From positions 1-22,495 of the forward strand of contig URTL01000015.1 of the NCBI GenBank assembly GCA_900550785.1: 22,495 nucleotides of DNA, written 5' to 3'. Both the position numbers and the translations under genes were made by a program. The notes under the pieces are model-generated. The model had not been told where the DNA came from. It ran no database searches and saw nothing but the letters and a program-made list of their open reading frames with translations. How positions within the stretch are numbered: the first letter of the stretch is position 1; the number at the start of each line of letters is the position of its first letter. The stretch comes from an uncultured Collinsella sp. GTDB lineage: Bacteria; Actinomycetota; Coriobacteriia; Coriobacteriales; Coriobacteriaceae. Below, one piece after another: positions 7,090 through 14,382 of the stretch.

Positions 7090-7518
7090 ATGAGCTGGAC
7101 GTTCGTGGTGCTTGCGCTGGTGCTCTTTCTCTTTGCGATTTACATCGGCTTTTTGTGCGGCCAGTGGGCGTGCGAAAAGCGCGTCATCACCAAGCGCGAC
7201 TACTGGATTGCCAACTTTGCAGGAGCGGCGGCAGTCGTCCTGCTAACCTGGGTGTTTTCGCTGTTCCCGCTGGTGCAGTTTGCGCCGATCGGCTGGCTCG
7301 GCGGCTTTATCGCCGGCCTTAAGATGAGCTTTGGCGAGTCCGTCGGCCCGTGGCGCAAGCACGACGAGGTCTTTAACGTCAACAAGGCACATCGCGCCGC
7401 CGCCGATGCGGGCGACGCCGAGGAGCGCCGCCGCGCGCGTCACAATGGTGCAGCCGACCGACAGCTCATCTCGGTCACCGATGACAGCAAGGGTGCTGGC
7501 AAGCACGCTAAGAAATAG
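7090..7518 (+). CDS. Small membrane protein of unknown function
   Basis: This 142-residue protein has two predicted membrane segments (about residues 4-24 and 43-65). A hydrophilic, Arg/Lys/Ala-rich C-terminal half, probably cytoplasmic, follows. ATG 7090 is used because GGGGAG (7077-7082) precedes it; an in-frame start at 7054 would run into the preceding gene's His/Cys tail. I do not recognise the family. It lies 5 nt after the dehydrogenase and 15 nt before the HEAT-like gene, so it is probably in the same operon. Confidence 0.75.
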   Translation: MSWTFVVLALVLFLFAIYIGFLCGQWACEKRVITKRDYWIANFAGAAAVVLLTWVFSLFPLVQFAPIGWLGGFIAGLKMSFGESVGPWRKHDEVFNVNKAHRAAADAGDAEERRRARHNGAADRQLISVTDDSKGAGKHAKK

Positions 7519-7533
7519 TAAGAAGAGGTAACT

Positions 7534-8232
7534 ATGGCAGAAAACAAGGAAGAACAGCTCACCGATGAGGAGCTGGCACAGCTTCAGCTGGCAGAGGAGA
7601 ACGAGAACGCCGTCGACCGTCTGGTCAAGGAGCTCGGCTGCCCCACGCGCCGCATCCGTCAGTTTGCCGCCCGCGTGCTGCACCTGCTTGCCGAGCGCGA
7701 TCCGCAGCGCGTCGTGCCCTGCGTACCCGCGCTGATCGAGGCACTTGACCGCCCCGAGGCTCAGACCCGCTGGGAGGCCCTCGATGCCCTTGCGGCGCTC
7801 GCCACCACCTGCCCCGAGCAGCTGGGCGATGCCTTTGAGGGCGCCGAGACCGCGCTGTTCGACGAGATTTCCTCCACGCTGCGCTATGCCGCCTTCCGCC
7901 TGCTGTGCGTGTGGGGTGCCACGAGCGTCGAGCGTTCGCGCGAGGCTTGGCCCATCCTGGACGAGGCCATCCAGTGCTACCACGGCGACCTCGAGTATCG
8001 CGACATGCTCGGTTGCCTGTACGAGTTTGGCCAGGGCGAGATTGACGCCGAGGTCGCCGAGAAGCTCGCGCTGCGCCTTAAGTTCGATGCCGAGAACGGT
8101 AAGGGCAGCTATCTCAAGGCCCGTTCGAGCGAGATTTGCGAAATGCTTGTTAAACGTTTTGGCCTGGATCTCTCCAAAAAGAAGAAGCGTGCTAGCGTTA
8201 AAAAATCTGACGACGCCGAAGACGAGGAGTAA
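7534..8232 (+). CDS. HEAT-like repeat protein
   Basis: This 232-residue, largely helical protein has an acidic N-terminus. Alpha-helical repeats over about residues 25-165 resemble HEAT/armadillo repeats (for example RQFAARVLHLLAERDP, then ALIEALDRPEAQTRWEALDALAAL). A short Lys-rich, acidic end closes it (KKKKRASVKKSDDAEDEE). Such scaffolds bind other proteins; no enzyme motif is visible. Spacing of 15 nt after the membrane protein and 6 nt before the isocitrate dehydrogenase indicates translation from one mRNA. Confidence 0.75.
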   Translation: MAENKEEQLTDEELAQLQLAEENENAVDRLVKELGCPTRRIRQFAARVLHLLAERDPQRVVPCVPALIEALDRPEAQTRWEALDALAALATTCPEQLGDAFEGAETALFDEISSTLRYAAFRLLCVWGATSVERSREAWPILDEAIQCYHGDLEYRDMLGCLYEFGQGEIDAEVAEKLALRLKFDAENGKGSYLKARSSEICEMLVKRFGLDLSKKKKRASVKKSDDAEDEE

Positions 8233-8238
8233 CAGATT

Positions 8239-9324
8239 ATGGCGCACGATGTAGTCCTGATCCCCGGTGACGGTATCGGTCCCGAGATTACGCAGGCCAT
8301 GCGCCGCGTGGTCGAGGCCACCGGTGTCCAGATCAACTGGAATGTCCAGGAGGCCGGCGCCGGCGTCATGGACGAGTTTGGCACGCCGCTGCCCCAGCAT
8401 GTGCTCGATGCGGTCGCCGAGACCAAGGTTGCCATCAAGGGCCCCATCACCACGCCGGTCGGCACGGGTTTCCGCAGCGTTAACGTGGCCCTGCGCAAGC
8501 ACTTCGACCTGTACGCCTGCGTGCGCCCCTGCCTGTCGCAGCCGGGCGACGGCTCGCGCTTCCGCGACGTCGACCTGGTCATCGTGCGCGAGAACACCGA
8601 GGACCTCTACGCCGGCATCGAGTTCGATGAGAGCGCTGCCGAGGTCGAGGAGCTCTCGCAGCTTGTCGAGCGCTCGGGTCAGAAGACCTTCGCCGCTGAT
8701 TCCGCCATTTCAATCAAGCCGATCTCCATCGCCAAGAGCCGCCGCATTGTGGAGTATGCCTTTGAGTATGCTCGCCGCTGCGGCCGCAAAAAGGTGACGG
8801 CCGTGCATAAGGCCAACATCATGAAGGCGACCGACGGCTTGTTCCTGCGCGTGGCGCGCGAGGTGGCCGCCAACTATCCCGATATCGAGTTCAACGACAA
8901 GATCGTCGACGCCACCTGCATGGGCCTGGTCCAGAACCCCAACGACTTCGATGTCCTGGTGCTGCCCAACCTGTACGGCGACATCGTGAGCGACCTGTGC
9001 GCCGGCCTGGTGGGCGGCTTAGGGATGGCCCCTGGCTCCAACATCGGTGCCGACTGCGCCATCTTCGAGGCAACGCACGGCTCCGCGCCCGATATCGCTG
9101 GCCAGGATATCGCCAACCCCACGGCCGAGATTCTTTCTGCTGCGATGATGCTCGATCACCTGGGCGAGAACGACGCTGCCAATCGCATTCGCGCCGCCGT
9201 ATCTGCCACGCTCGACGAAGGCGAGCAGGTTACCGGCGACGTTCGTCGTGCCCAGACCGGCTCCGTTGAGGGCGCTGTGGGCACGCAGGCCTTTGCCGAT
9301 GCCGTTATCGCGCACCTGGCCTAA
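8239..9324 (+). CDS. icd: NAD-dependent isocitrate dehydrogenase (IDH/IPMDH family)
   Basis: This 361-residue enzyme oxidatively decarboxylates a 2-hydroxyacid; isocitrate to 2-oxoglutarate is most likely. Evidence: the N-terminal LIPGDGIGPEI; the phosphorylation-loop-like region GFRSVNVALRK; VRENTEDLYAGIE; HKANIMKATDGLF with the catalytic Lys; and the metal-binding LYGDIVSDLCAGLVGGLG. In the cofactor loop the motif HGSAPDIAGQ has Asp-Ile where E. coli NADP-IDH has Lys-Tyr; Asp-Ile is the known signature of NAD use. Length and the ALRK segment fit the short IDH3-like type better than isopropylmalate dehydrogenase. No other TCA-cycle gene is near, so a biosynthetic role supplying 2-oxoglutarate is likely. 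Confidence 0.88.
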   Translation: MAHDVVLIPGDGIGPEITQAMRRVVEATGVQINWNVQEAGAGVMDEFGTPLPQHVLDAVAETKVAIKGPITTPVGTGFRSVNVALRKHFDLYACVRPCLSQPGDGSRFRDVDLVIVRENTEDLYAGIEFDESAAEVEELSQLVERSGQKTFAADSAISIKPISIAKSRRIVEYAFEYARRCGRKKVTAVHKANIMKATDGLFLRVAREVAANYPDIEFNDKIVDATCMGLVQNPNDFDVLVLPNLYGDIVSDLCAGLVGGLGMAPGSNIGADCAIFEATHGSAPDIAGQDIANPTAEILSAAMMLDHLGENDAANRIRAAVSATLDEGEQVTGDVRRAQTGSVEGAVGTQAFADAVIAHLA

Positions 9325-9383
9325 GGCATGCACACTGCAAACGCCTAAATAGTACTTAAGTGTTTGCGTATAACCTAAGAATC

Positions 9384-9412
9384 AATACGCCCGGCGCTCT
9401 GTCGGGCGTATT
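9384..9412 (+). terminator. 10-bp perfect hairpin after the isocitrate dehydrogenase
   Basis: AATACGCCCG (9384-9393) pairs perfectly with CGGGCGTATT (9403-9412) around a 9-nt loop. Only a short T-rich stretch (TTCTATT) follows, so termination may be partial. It lies 40 nt before the next gene's Shine-Dalgarno. Confidence 0.65.
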
Positions 9413-9450
9413 CTATTGAGGACTATGTTTCCTAACAAGGAGTAACCGAT

Positions 9451-10545
9451 ATGGGTCTGATTCAAAAGAAGGACGAGAAGGACGAGATCGACGGCATCCA
9501 GATCATCGAGCGCGGCGAAGGCCCCGACGGTGATGAGGACGAGAAGATCGATCTGGTCGCCGGTACGTCTGCCGAGCACATTGCTGCCGGCACGACCGCC
9601 GAGGAGGAGGACGCCCGCCTGGAGGCTCAGATTGCCGCGGATGCCGCTGACGAGAATCTGATGCCCGAGGAGCAGGATGAGGACAACGATATCCTGGGTT
9701 CCGACGAAGACGACCATGCATCCAAGCACAAGAAGACGATGATTGCCGCCTTCGTGGTTGCAGTCGTGATCGCTGCGGTGGTCGGCTTCTTTATTGGCAA
9801 TGGCGGCATTGGGGGCAAGGGCGTCGGCTCGGCGACCCTCACCGAGGACCAGCTCGATTCGACCGTGGCAAGCTACAGCTACAACGGCAAGAAGAGCGAC
9901 ATCACCGCGCGCGAGGCCATCGAGAGCCAGTACAGCCTTGATACCGTCAAGGATAGCGATGGCAACTACACCGCTCCGTCTGCCGACGTTATCCTGTCCT
10001 ACGTGCGCAACAAGATCCTGCTCGACGCCGCCGAGGACGAGGGCATTACCGTTTCTTCCAAGGAAATGAAGAAGTACGCTGAGGATTCCATCGGCACCTC
10101 CGACTACAAGACCATGGCCACGCAGTACGGCGTGTCCAAGGACCAGGCCAAGCAGATCGTCCGCCAGTCCGCGACGCTGCAGAAGCTCTACAAGAAGAAG
10201 GTCGGCGACAGCTCCGCAAGCATGCCGACCGCCCCGACCGAGCCTGCTGACGGCAACGAGGACACCGCGAGCAAGGATTACGCCGACTACATCATCAACC
10301 TTGCCGGCGACGAGTGGGATAGCTCAAAGGGCACTTGGAAGGACGCCGATAGCACCTACGCTAAGGCCTTCGCTGACGATGCCTTTACGGCCGATAGCGC
10401 TACCTATAAGCAGGCCATGACCGCCTACTACACTGCTTATCAGCAGTACTCCTCGCAGGCTTCGAGCGCCAGCTCCAAGTGGACCGAGTACGCCAACGGC
10501 CTCTACGCCAAGGCCAACATCAGCATCTACGGCCTGTTTGCGTAA
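9451..10545 (+). CDS. Membrane-anchored SurA/PrsA-like protein (putative)
   Basis: This 364-residue protein has an acidic cytoplasmic N-terminus of about 90 residues (Glu/Asp-rich). A single membrane segment follows basic residues KHKK (MIAAFVVAVVIAAVVGFFIG, about residues 97-116), and the rest is extracytoplasmic. The outer part has a SurA N-terminal-like helical region (about residues 165-255, ILSYVRNKILLDAAEDEGI followed by VSSKEMKKYAED). No parvulin isomerase domain is evident, so a folding-chaperone role is only suggested. AAGGAG precedes ATG 9451. A strong terminator follows, so this is a single-gene unit. Confidence 0.7.
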   Translation: MGLIQKKDEKDEIDGIQIIERGEGPDGDEDEKIDLVAGTSAEHIAAGTTAEEEDARLEAQIAADAADENLMPEEQDEDNDILGSDEDDHASKHKKTMIAAFVVAVVIAAVVGFFIGNGGIGGKGVGSATLTEDQLDSTVASYSYNGKKSDITAREAIESQYSLDTVKDSDGNYTAPSADVILSYVRNKILLDAAEDEGITVSSKEMKKYAEDSIGTSDYKTMATQYGVSKDQAKQIVRQSATLQKLYKKKVGDSSASMPTAPTEPADGNEDTASKDYADYIINLAGDEWDSSKGTWKDADSTYAKAFADDAFTADSATYKQAMTAYYTAYQQYSSQASSASSKWTEYANGLYAKANISIYGLFA

Positions 10546-10587
10546 GGTTTGCCTGCACTACAGCGCGCTAACCGATCTACCTGATTG

Positions 10588-10624
10588 AGCCCGCTAGAAC
10601 GGACAACGTTCTAGCGGGCTTTTT
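10588..10624 (+). terminator. Strong Rho-independent terminator
   Basis: A perfect 13-bp stem (AGCCCGCTAGAAC at 10588-10600, GTTCTAGCGGGCT at 10608-10620) has a 7-nt loop and is followed by TTTTGCG. It lies between the convergent genes at 9451 (+) and 10658 (-); the T-run serves the plus strand. Confidence 0.92.
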
Positions 10625-10657
10625 GCGTTGAGGGCGTGATTGACGGCTTAATTATGG

Positions 10658-10897
10658 CTATTCATCTTTAAGCCCAAAAAGGCTATCGGCTTCATCGTCG
10701 GATATATATTCCAGTACATCGCCTGGTTGGCAGTCGAGTGCCCGGCATATCGCGTCAAGAGTTGAAAAACGTATGGCAGAAACCTTGCCCGTCTTAATGC
10801 GTGACATATTGACCTGGGAGATGCCCACACGTTCCGCAAGCTCTTTGGATGAAATCTTGCGTTCGGCGAGCATGCGGTCAAGCCGCAGAATAATCAT
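10658..10897 (-). CDS. Small XRE-family (YozG-like) transcriptional regulator
   Basis: This 79-residue protein is almost entirely a Cro/CI-type helix-turn-helix: SSKELAERVGISQVNMSRIKTG at about residues 16-37, then ICRALDCQPGDVLEY, the usual closing pattern of the YozG/XRE_3 group. It lies 9 nt downstream of the DUF2975 gene on the same strand, a pairing known in many Firmicutes and Actinobacteria. It is likely to regulate its own operon; candidate dyads lie upstream of the first gene. Confidence 0.9.
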   Translation of the reverse strand: MIILRLDRMLAERKISSKELAERVGISQVNMSRIKTGKVSAIRFSTLDAICRALDCQPGDVLEYISDDEADSLFGLKDE

Positions 10898-10906
10898 GGA
10901 TTCCCC

Positions 10907-11545
10907 CTAGAGCAACTCGTCATCTTGTTTTTGCAGGATATACCCGTAGCGGAAGATGCTGGCAATCAGGCAAATAATCAGGCCTGCAAAGAGCATGGAG
11001 GGCTCGAATAACTGGCCGACGAACGCATCCGTAAAGCTGCCGCCAAATCCTGAGAGTATCATTCCCGTGATTACGGCGCCAAGAAGCCTCACGGCAACGC
11101 CGCCGATAAGGAATAAATGTCCTACTCGACGAAGTGTCTGGTTACATTCAAGGTCAAAGGGCCTGCCTTCCTTTTCAATGTTGAGGAAAAGCCTGCGCAC
11201 GCTTATCGCGATGGTAAGCGCGAGGCATGTCATCAAGAGGCTCCCTATGGCAGTGTGACCATCGTGTGCGACGAGCATAAGTGGGGCCTGCGCATCGGTA
11301 CCGACGATAGCAAGGCACGGCCCTTCGCCGGCTTGAAGTTCTACGGATTGGAGACACGAGCCTTGGGAGAGGCCAGGCAATATGAGTAGAAGGTCAATCG
11401 CAATGACTGCGAGGAGCCCCAGAGCGAGCGCGGTGGTAATGCAGATCGTGGCCCATTTGCAGATGCGAGCGAGCTTCCTCAGTTTGGCTACCGTCTGTTC
11501 GCGGCTGATGGTTTCATTCGATATAGATGCGTTTCGATGGACCAT
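10907..11545 (-). CDS. DUF2975-type four-helix membrane protein
   Basis: This 212-residue protein has four predicted membrane segments, at about residues 32-55, 100-117, 143-165 and 182-200. The pattern is typical of DUF2975: FLNIEKEGRPFDLE ahead of the third segment and a short polar C-terminus after the fourth. Its function is unknown; members occur next to a small XRE regulator, as here. GGAGGGG precedes the ATG. The gene is transcribed leftwards together with the regulator. Confidence 0.82.
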   Translation of the reverse strand: MVHRNASISNETISREQTVAKLRKLARICKWATICITTALALGLLAVIAIDLLLILPGLSQGSCLQSVELQAGEGPCLAIVGTDAQAPLMLVAHDGHTAIGSLLMTCLALTIAISVRRLFLNIEKEGRPFDLECNQTLRRVGHLFLIGGVAVRLLGAVITGMILSGFGGSFTDAFVGQLFEPSMLFAGLIICLIASIFRYGYILQKQDDELL

Positions 11546-11570
11546 AACCCCTCCAATCGGCGTTTTGGAT

Positions 11571-11634
11571 GATACTTGTATCTTATCAGAATTAATGACA
11601 AACGATAAATAATTACGGATACTGAGTATGTAAT
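11571..11634 (-). promoter_or_regulatory. Candidate promoter and operators of the DUF2975-XRE operon
   Basis: On the minus strand TTATCG (11603-11608) and TAAGAT (11580-11585) are 17 bp apart and form a weak sigma-70 promoter. A perfect dyad GATAC-TT-GTATC (11571-11582) overlaps the downstream edge of the -10 box. A related imperfect dyad, GATAC-TGA-GTATG (11618-11630), is nested in ATTAC (11612-11616) and GTAAT (11630-11634). These are suitable places for autoregulation by the small XRE protein. Confidence 0.4.
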
Positions 11635-11639
11635 GATTG

Positions 11640-12092
11640 AAAACGATTAGCGTGAGCTATTAGCTCATTTTGGATGCCGGAGTTTGGCGCGTGGGGGATA
11701 AGGACAAATGCCAAAATTTCCTGTGATCGCGCAAGCGCTCCATCGGGTTCCCCTAATTCATATGGGAAAACAGCTGCAAACGATTGCAAGTAACCGGTGA
11801 ACGGTCGAAAACTACCGTTCACCGATAATCTCAAAACTGGTTCTAACTGGTATTAAGTCAAAAAGACCAATTCACATATCTTCACAATGACCTGCAATTT
11901 TTCTACACGCTATTTTTAGCCGCCCTACGTTGTTTAGACACAGGAAAAGATCAGATTTTTTGCCAAAGCATTTCGAAACGGTTTCAAAACCGCAGGTAGA
12001 AGTGTTAACGACCGGTAAACGGTCGATTTATCACCGTGAGCAGTGCAAAAACGTTTTACCGTATGAATCAACGAAAGCGACCTCTTCTGGGG
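11640..12092 (+). promoter_or_regulatory. Long gene-free control region upstream of the PTS operon
   Basis: No credible gene lies here. Visible elements are: a LacI/CcpA-type site TGCAAACGATTGCA (11775-11788, fits TGNAANCGNTTNCA); a perfect 11-bp inverted repeat (11795-11805 with 11814-11824); the 16-mer ACCGGTRAACGGTCGA at 11793-11808 and again at 12011-12026; ACTGGT half-sites at 11836-11841 and 11846-11851, exactly 10 bp apart; a dyad CGGTTT-CA-AAACCG (11979-11992); and AAAACGTTTT (12048-12057). The density of dyads and the AT-rich composition indicate control by several DNA-binding proteins, including carbon catabolite control. Assignments to particular regulators are inference. Confidence 0.6.
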
Positions 12093-12101
12093 TGATATAG
12101 T
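12093..12101 (+). promoter_or_regulatory. Extended -10 promoter of the PTS operon
   Basis: TGATATAGT (12093-12101) fits an extended -10 (TGnTATAAT with one change). The region 17 bp upstream (GAAAGC) is a poor -35, so the promoter may need an activator or rely on the TG extension. It gives a leader of about 140 nt. Confidence 0.5.
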
Positions 12102-12118
12102 GACAACAACACGTCACG

Positions 12119-12147
12119 TGGTTACTACCAGTTTAGAAACCACTGGT
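12119..12147. promoter_or_regulatory. Operator for the GntR/HutC regulator at the PTS promoter
   Basis: TGGTTACTACCAG (12119-12131) has the TGGT-N4-ACCA symmetry known for HutC-subfamily regulators (DasR/NagR-type sites). It is identical to the sequence upstream of agaS. A second pair of half-sites, ACCACTGGT, follows at 12139-12147. Lying about 18 bp downstream of the -10 box, occupation would block early transcription. Confidence 0.65.
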
Positions 12148-12194
12148 CTTCAAAGAACGCTTTCTAAGAAGCTTTAAGGGCGAGCGCCCGCTGG

Positions 12195-12240
12195 CTTCCG
12201 AAAATCATCGGACTCAGATCGTACACACCTTCGGAAGGGA
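12195..12240 (+). promoter_or_regulatory. Leader hairpin overlapping the EIIA ribosome binding site
   Basis: CTTCCGAA (12195-12202) is a perfect complement of TTCGGAAG (12230-12237). The right arm includes part of the Shine-Dalgarno GGAAGGGA (12233-12240) of the EIIA gene, which starts at 12248. The fold could limit translation of the first PTS gene. Confidence 0.4.
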
Positions 12241-12247
12241 AATTTGA

Positions 12248-12691
12248 ATGGTTGGCTTTATTCTTACCGGTCATGGACAGTTCGCACCCGGTCTTGCAAG
12301 CGCTATCGCTATGGTTGCCGGCGACCAGCCTGCTTTTACCGTCGTTCCTTTTGAGGGCGACCAGGCCGCATCCTACGGTGAGGATCTCCGCGCCGCTATT
12401 ACCGCCATGCGCGAGGAGTGCGATGGCGTGCTTGTCTTTACCGACCTGCTTGGCGGCACCCCGTTCAACCAGTCGATGATGATTGCCCAGGATGTCGACA
12501 ACGTCGAGGTTCTGACTGGCACCAACCTTCCCATGGTTATTGAGCTTCTGTTCCTCCGCGGCAATGCCACGCTCGCCGAGCTTGGCGAGCAGGCCGTGAC
12601 CGTTGGCCAGACGGGCGTCACCGCCCAGACGGTCGCATCCGTTGCCGGCTCCGAGGAAGAGGATATCTTCGGCGACGAGGACGGCATTTAA
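12248..12691 (+). CDS. PTS mannose/GalNAc-family EIIA component
   Basis: This 147-residue cytoplasmic phosphocarrier takes phosphate from HPr. His9 in TGHGQFA is the expected phosphorylation site, and DLLGGTPFN at about residues 66-74 is the second conserved motif of the EIIA-Man fold. The acidic end is typical of stand-alone EIIA proteins. It is the first gene of a five-gene operon, and its TAA overlaps the next gene's ATG by one base. The enzyme genes downstream in the locus (AgaS, NagA-like, LacC-like) point to GalNAc or galactosamine as the sugar. Confidence 0.93.
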   Translation: MVGFILTGHGQFAPGLASAIAMVAGDQPAFTVVPFEGDQAASYGEDLRAAITAMREECDGVLVFTDLLGGTPFNQSMMIAQDVDNVEVLTGTNLPMVIELLFLRGNATLAELGEQAVTVGQTGVTAQTVASVAGSEEEDIFGDEDGI

Positions 12692-12972
12692 TGGCCGATT
12701 TCGGAGCCAACGTCCTGAGCTCCTCGGTCGCCCTTTTAGGCCTGCTTGTCATCATGGGCTTGATTTACACCATCTGGTCGCAAATCAACATGAAGAAGAA
12801 GCAGAAGTACTTCAAGGAGCTGCACACCGAGCTCAAGCCGGGTCAGGAGGTTCTTTTCGCCGGCGGTATCTACGGAACCGTCAAAGGCTTCGAAGGCGAG
12901 AAGGTCCAGATCAAAGTCCGATCCGGAGCCGTCGTAGATGTTTCGCGTTACGCGATTCAGGAGATCAAGTAA
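12691..12972 (+). CDS. yajC: YajC-family small membrane protein within the PTS operon
   Basis: This 93-residue protein has an N-terminal membrane segment (about residues 12-30), a basic patch MKKKQKYFKELH, and the conserved LKPGQEVLFAGGIYGTVKGF with the strand-rich tail of YajC. Classical YajC is an accessory subunit of SecDF-YajC, but secD/secF are not here. Instead the gene is translationally coupled (TAATG) to EIIA and followed by EIIB, EIIC and EIID. A yajC-like gene in a mannose-family PTS cluster is also known from the pneumococcal hyaluronan/glycosaminoglycan locus, so this is probably a paralogue serving the PTS permease. Its exact role is unknown. Confidence 0.88.
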   Translation: MADFGANVLSSSVALLGLLVIMGLIYTIWSQINMKKKQKYFKELHTELKPGQEVLFAGGIYGTVKGFEGEKVQIKVRSGAVVDVSRYAIQEIK

Positions 12973-13008
12973 CTGTCGTCAGCAAATATCGAAAGGAAGC
13001 TGATCAAC

Positions 13009-13491
13009 ATGGCAGAACCCAACATTCTTCTTACCCGCATCGATAACCGACTGGTTCATGGTCAGGTTGCCACCCAGTGGAACTCCACTCTGGGCTCCAA
13101 CCTCATCCTCGTCGCCAACGACGACGTGGCGTCCAACACCATGCGCCAGAACCTCATGAAGATGGCCGCTCCCGCCGGCGTCGCTACGCGTTTCTTCTCC
13201 CTGCAGAAGACCATCGACGTCATTGGCAAGGCGAGCCCGCGCCAGAAGATCTTCATCGTGGCCGAAACACCGGAAGACGTGCTTACGCTCGTCAAGGGCG
13301 GTGTGCCTATAAAGAAGGTAAACATCGGCAACATGCACATGTCGGAAGGAAAGCGCCAAGTCGCCACCTCCGTCGCAGTTAACGACGAGGATGTCGCTGC
13401 GTTTAAAGAGCTGCAGGAATTGGGGGTGGAGTTGGAGATCAGGCGCGTTCCGAGCACGCCTGTTGAGGACACGAGCAAGCTCTTCTCGTAA
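13009..13491 (+). CDS. PTS mannose/GalNAc-family EIIB component
   Basis: This 160-residue phosphocarrier passes phosphate from EIIA to the incoming sugar. The N-terminal motif TRIDNRLVHGQV carries the expected phospho-His17. The central region VAETPEDVLTLVKGGVPIKKVNIGNM is typical of EIIB-Man/Sor. The length agrees with the family (about 160). A clear AAAGGAAG precedes ATG 13009. It lies 36 nt after the YajC-like gene and 90 nt before EIIC. Confidence 0.94.
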   Translation: MAEPNILLTRIDNRLVHGQVATQWNSTLGSNLILVANDDVASNTMRQNLMKMAAPAGVATRFFSLQKTIDVIGKASPRQKIFIVAETPEDVLTLVKGGVPIKKVNIGNMHMSEGKRQVATSVAVNDEDVAAFKELQELGVELEIRRVPSTPVEDTSKLFS

Positions 13492-13581
13492 TCCTCGTGA
13501 TCCACGTTGTCAGGAGTGAAACCCTGACGTTCTGTACGTGATATCCAAAGTGCGTACATACATTTTGAAAGGAGGAGCAAG

Positions 13582-14382
13582 ATGGAATACTCGATCATCC
13601 AGATCGCTCTGGTCTTCGTTGTTACGTTCATCGCGGCAATCGACCAGTTTGACTTCCTCGAGTCTCTCTATCAGCCCATCGTCACCGGCGCCGTCATCGG
13701 TCTTATCCTTGGCGACCTCAACACCGGTCTTCTCGTGGGTGGTACCTATCAGCTCATGACGATCGGCAACATGCCGATCGGAGGCGCTCAGCCGCCTAAC
13801 GCCGTCATCGGCGGCATCATGGCAGCCATTCTCGCTATCGCCACGGGCCTCGAGCCCAACGCGGCAGTCGGCCTCGCCATTCCGTTCGCTCTGCTTGGCC
13901 AGCTTGGCGTTACCCTGGTCTTCACGCTTATGTCCCCGCTTATGTCCACGGCCGATAACATGGCTCACAACGCGGACACCAAGGGCATCGAGCGCCTGAA
14001 CTACTTCGCCATGGCTCTGCTCGGCCTGATTTTCGCTGTCGTCGTCACCCTGTTCTTCATCGCTGGCGCTACCATCGGTCAGACCATCGCTTCTGCCATC
14101 CCGACTTGGCTGCAGACCGGTCTGTCCGCTGCAGGCGGCATGATGCGCTTCGTCGGCTTCGCCGTCCTGCTCAAGGTTATGATGAACCGCGATATGTGGG
14201 GCTTCTTCCTCATGGGCTTTGGCCTCGCGCTCATCACCGTTGCCAACGATTCGCTGGCAACCCCTGCTCTGCTCATCCTCGCTCTCATCGGCTTCGGCAT
14301 CGCTTTCTGGGACTTCCAGCAGCAGACCGAGCTGAAGGGTGCAGCTGTTTCTGACGGAGGTGACTTCGAAGATGGCATCTAA
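13582..14382 (+). CDS. PTS mannose/GalNAc-family EIIC permease component
   Basis: This 266-residue, highly hydrophobic protein is the sugar-translocating membrane subunit of the EIIC-Man/Sor type. The N-terminal IDQFDFLESLYQPIVTGAVIGLILGDLNTGLLVGG region and the GGAQPPNAVIGG motif are characteristic. Its C-terminal tail is acidic. AAAGGAGGAG lies just before ATG 13582. The coding region overlaps the start of EIID by 11 nt, so the two membrane subunits are translationally coupled. Confidence 0.94.
   Translation: MEYSIIQIALVFVVTFIAAIDQFDFLESLYQPIVTGAVIGLILGDLNTGLLVGGTYQLMTIGNMPIGGAQPPNAVIGGIMAAILAIATGLEPNAAVGLAIPFALLGQLGVTLVFTLMSPLMSTADNMAHNADTKGIERLNYFAMALLGLIFAVVVTLFFIAGATIGQTIASAIPTWLQTGLSAAGGMMRFVGFAVLLKVMMNRDMWGFFLMGFGLALITVANDSLATPALLILALIGFGIAFWDFQQQTELKGAAVSDGGDFEDGI

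Noticed and set aside
11613..11834. 73-residue minus-strand frame in the PTS control region
   Set aside because: No domain is recognisable, and it runs through several dyads that better explain the sequence.
11900..12247. Sigma-54 promoter, as in Firmicute levanase/mannose PTS operons
   Set aside because: No TGGCAC-N5-TTGCA-like pair was found; an extended -10 sigma-70 promoter is present.
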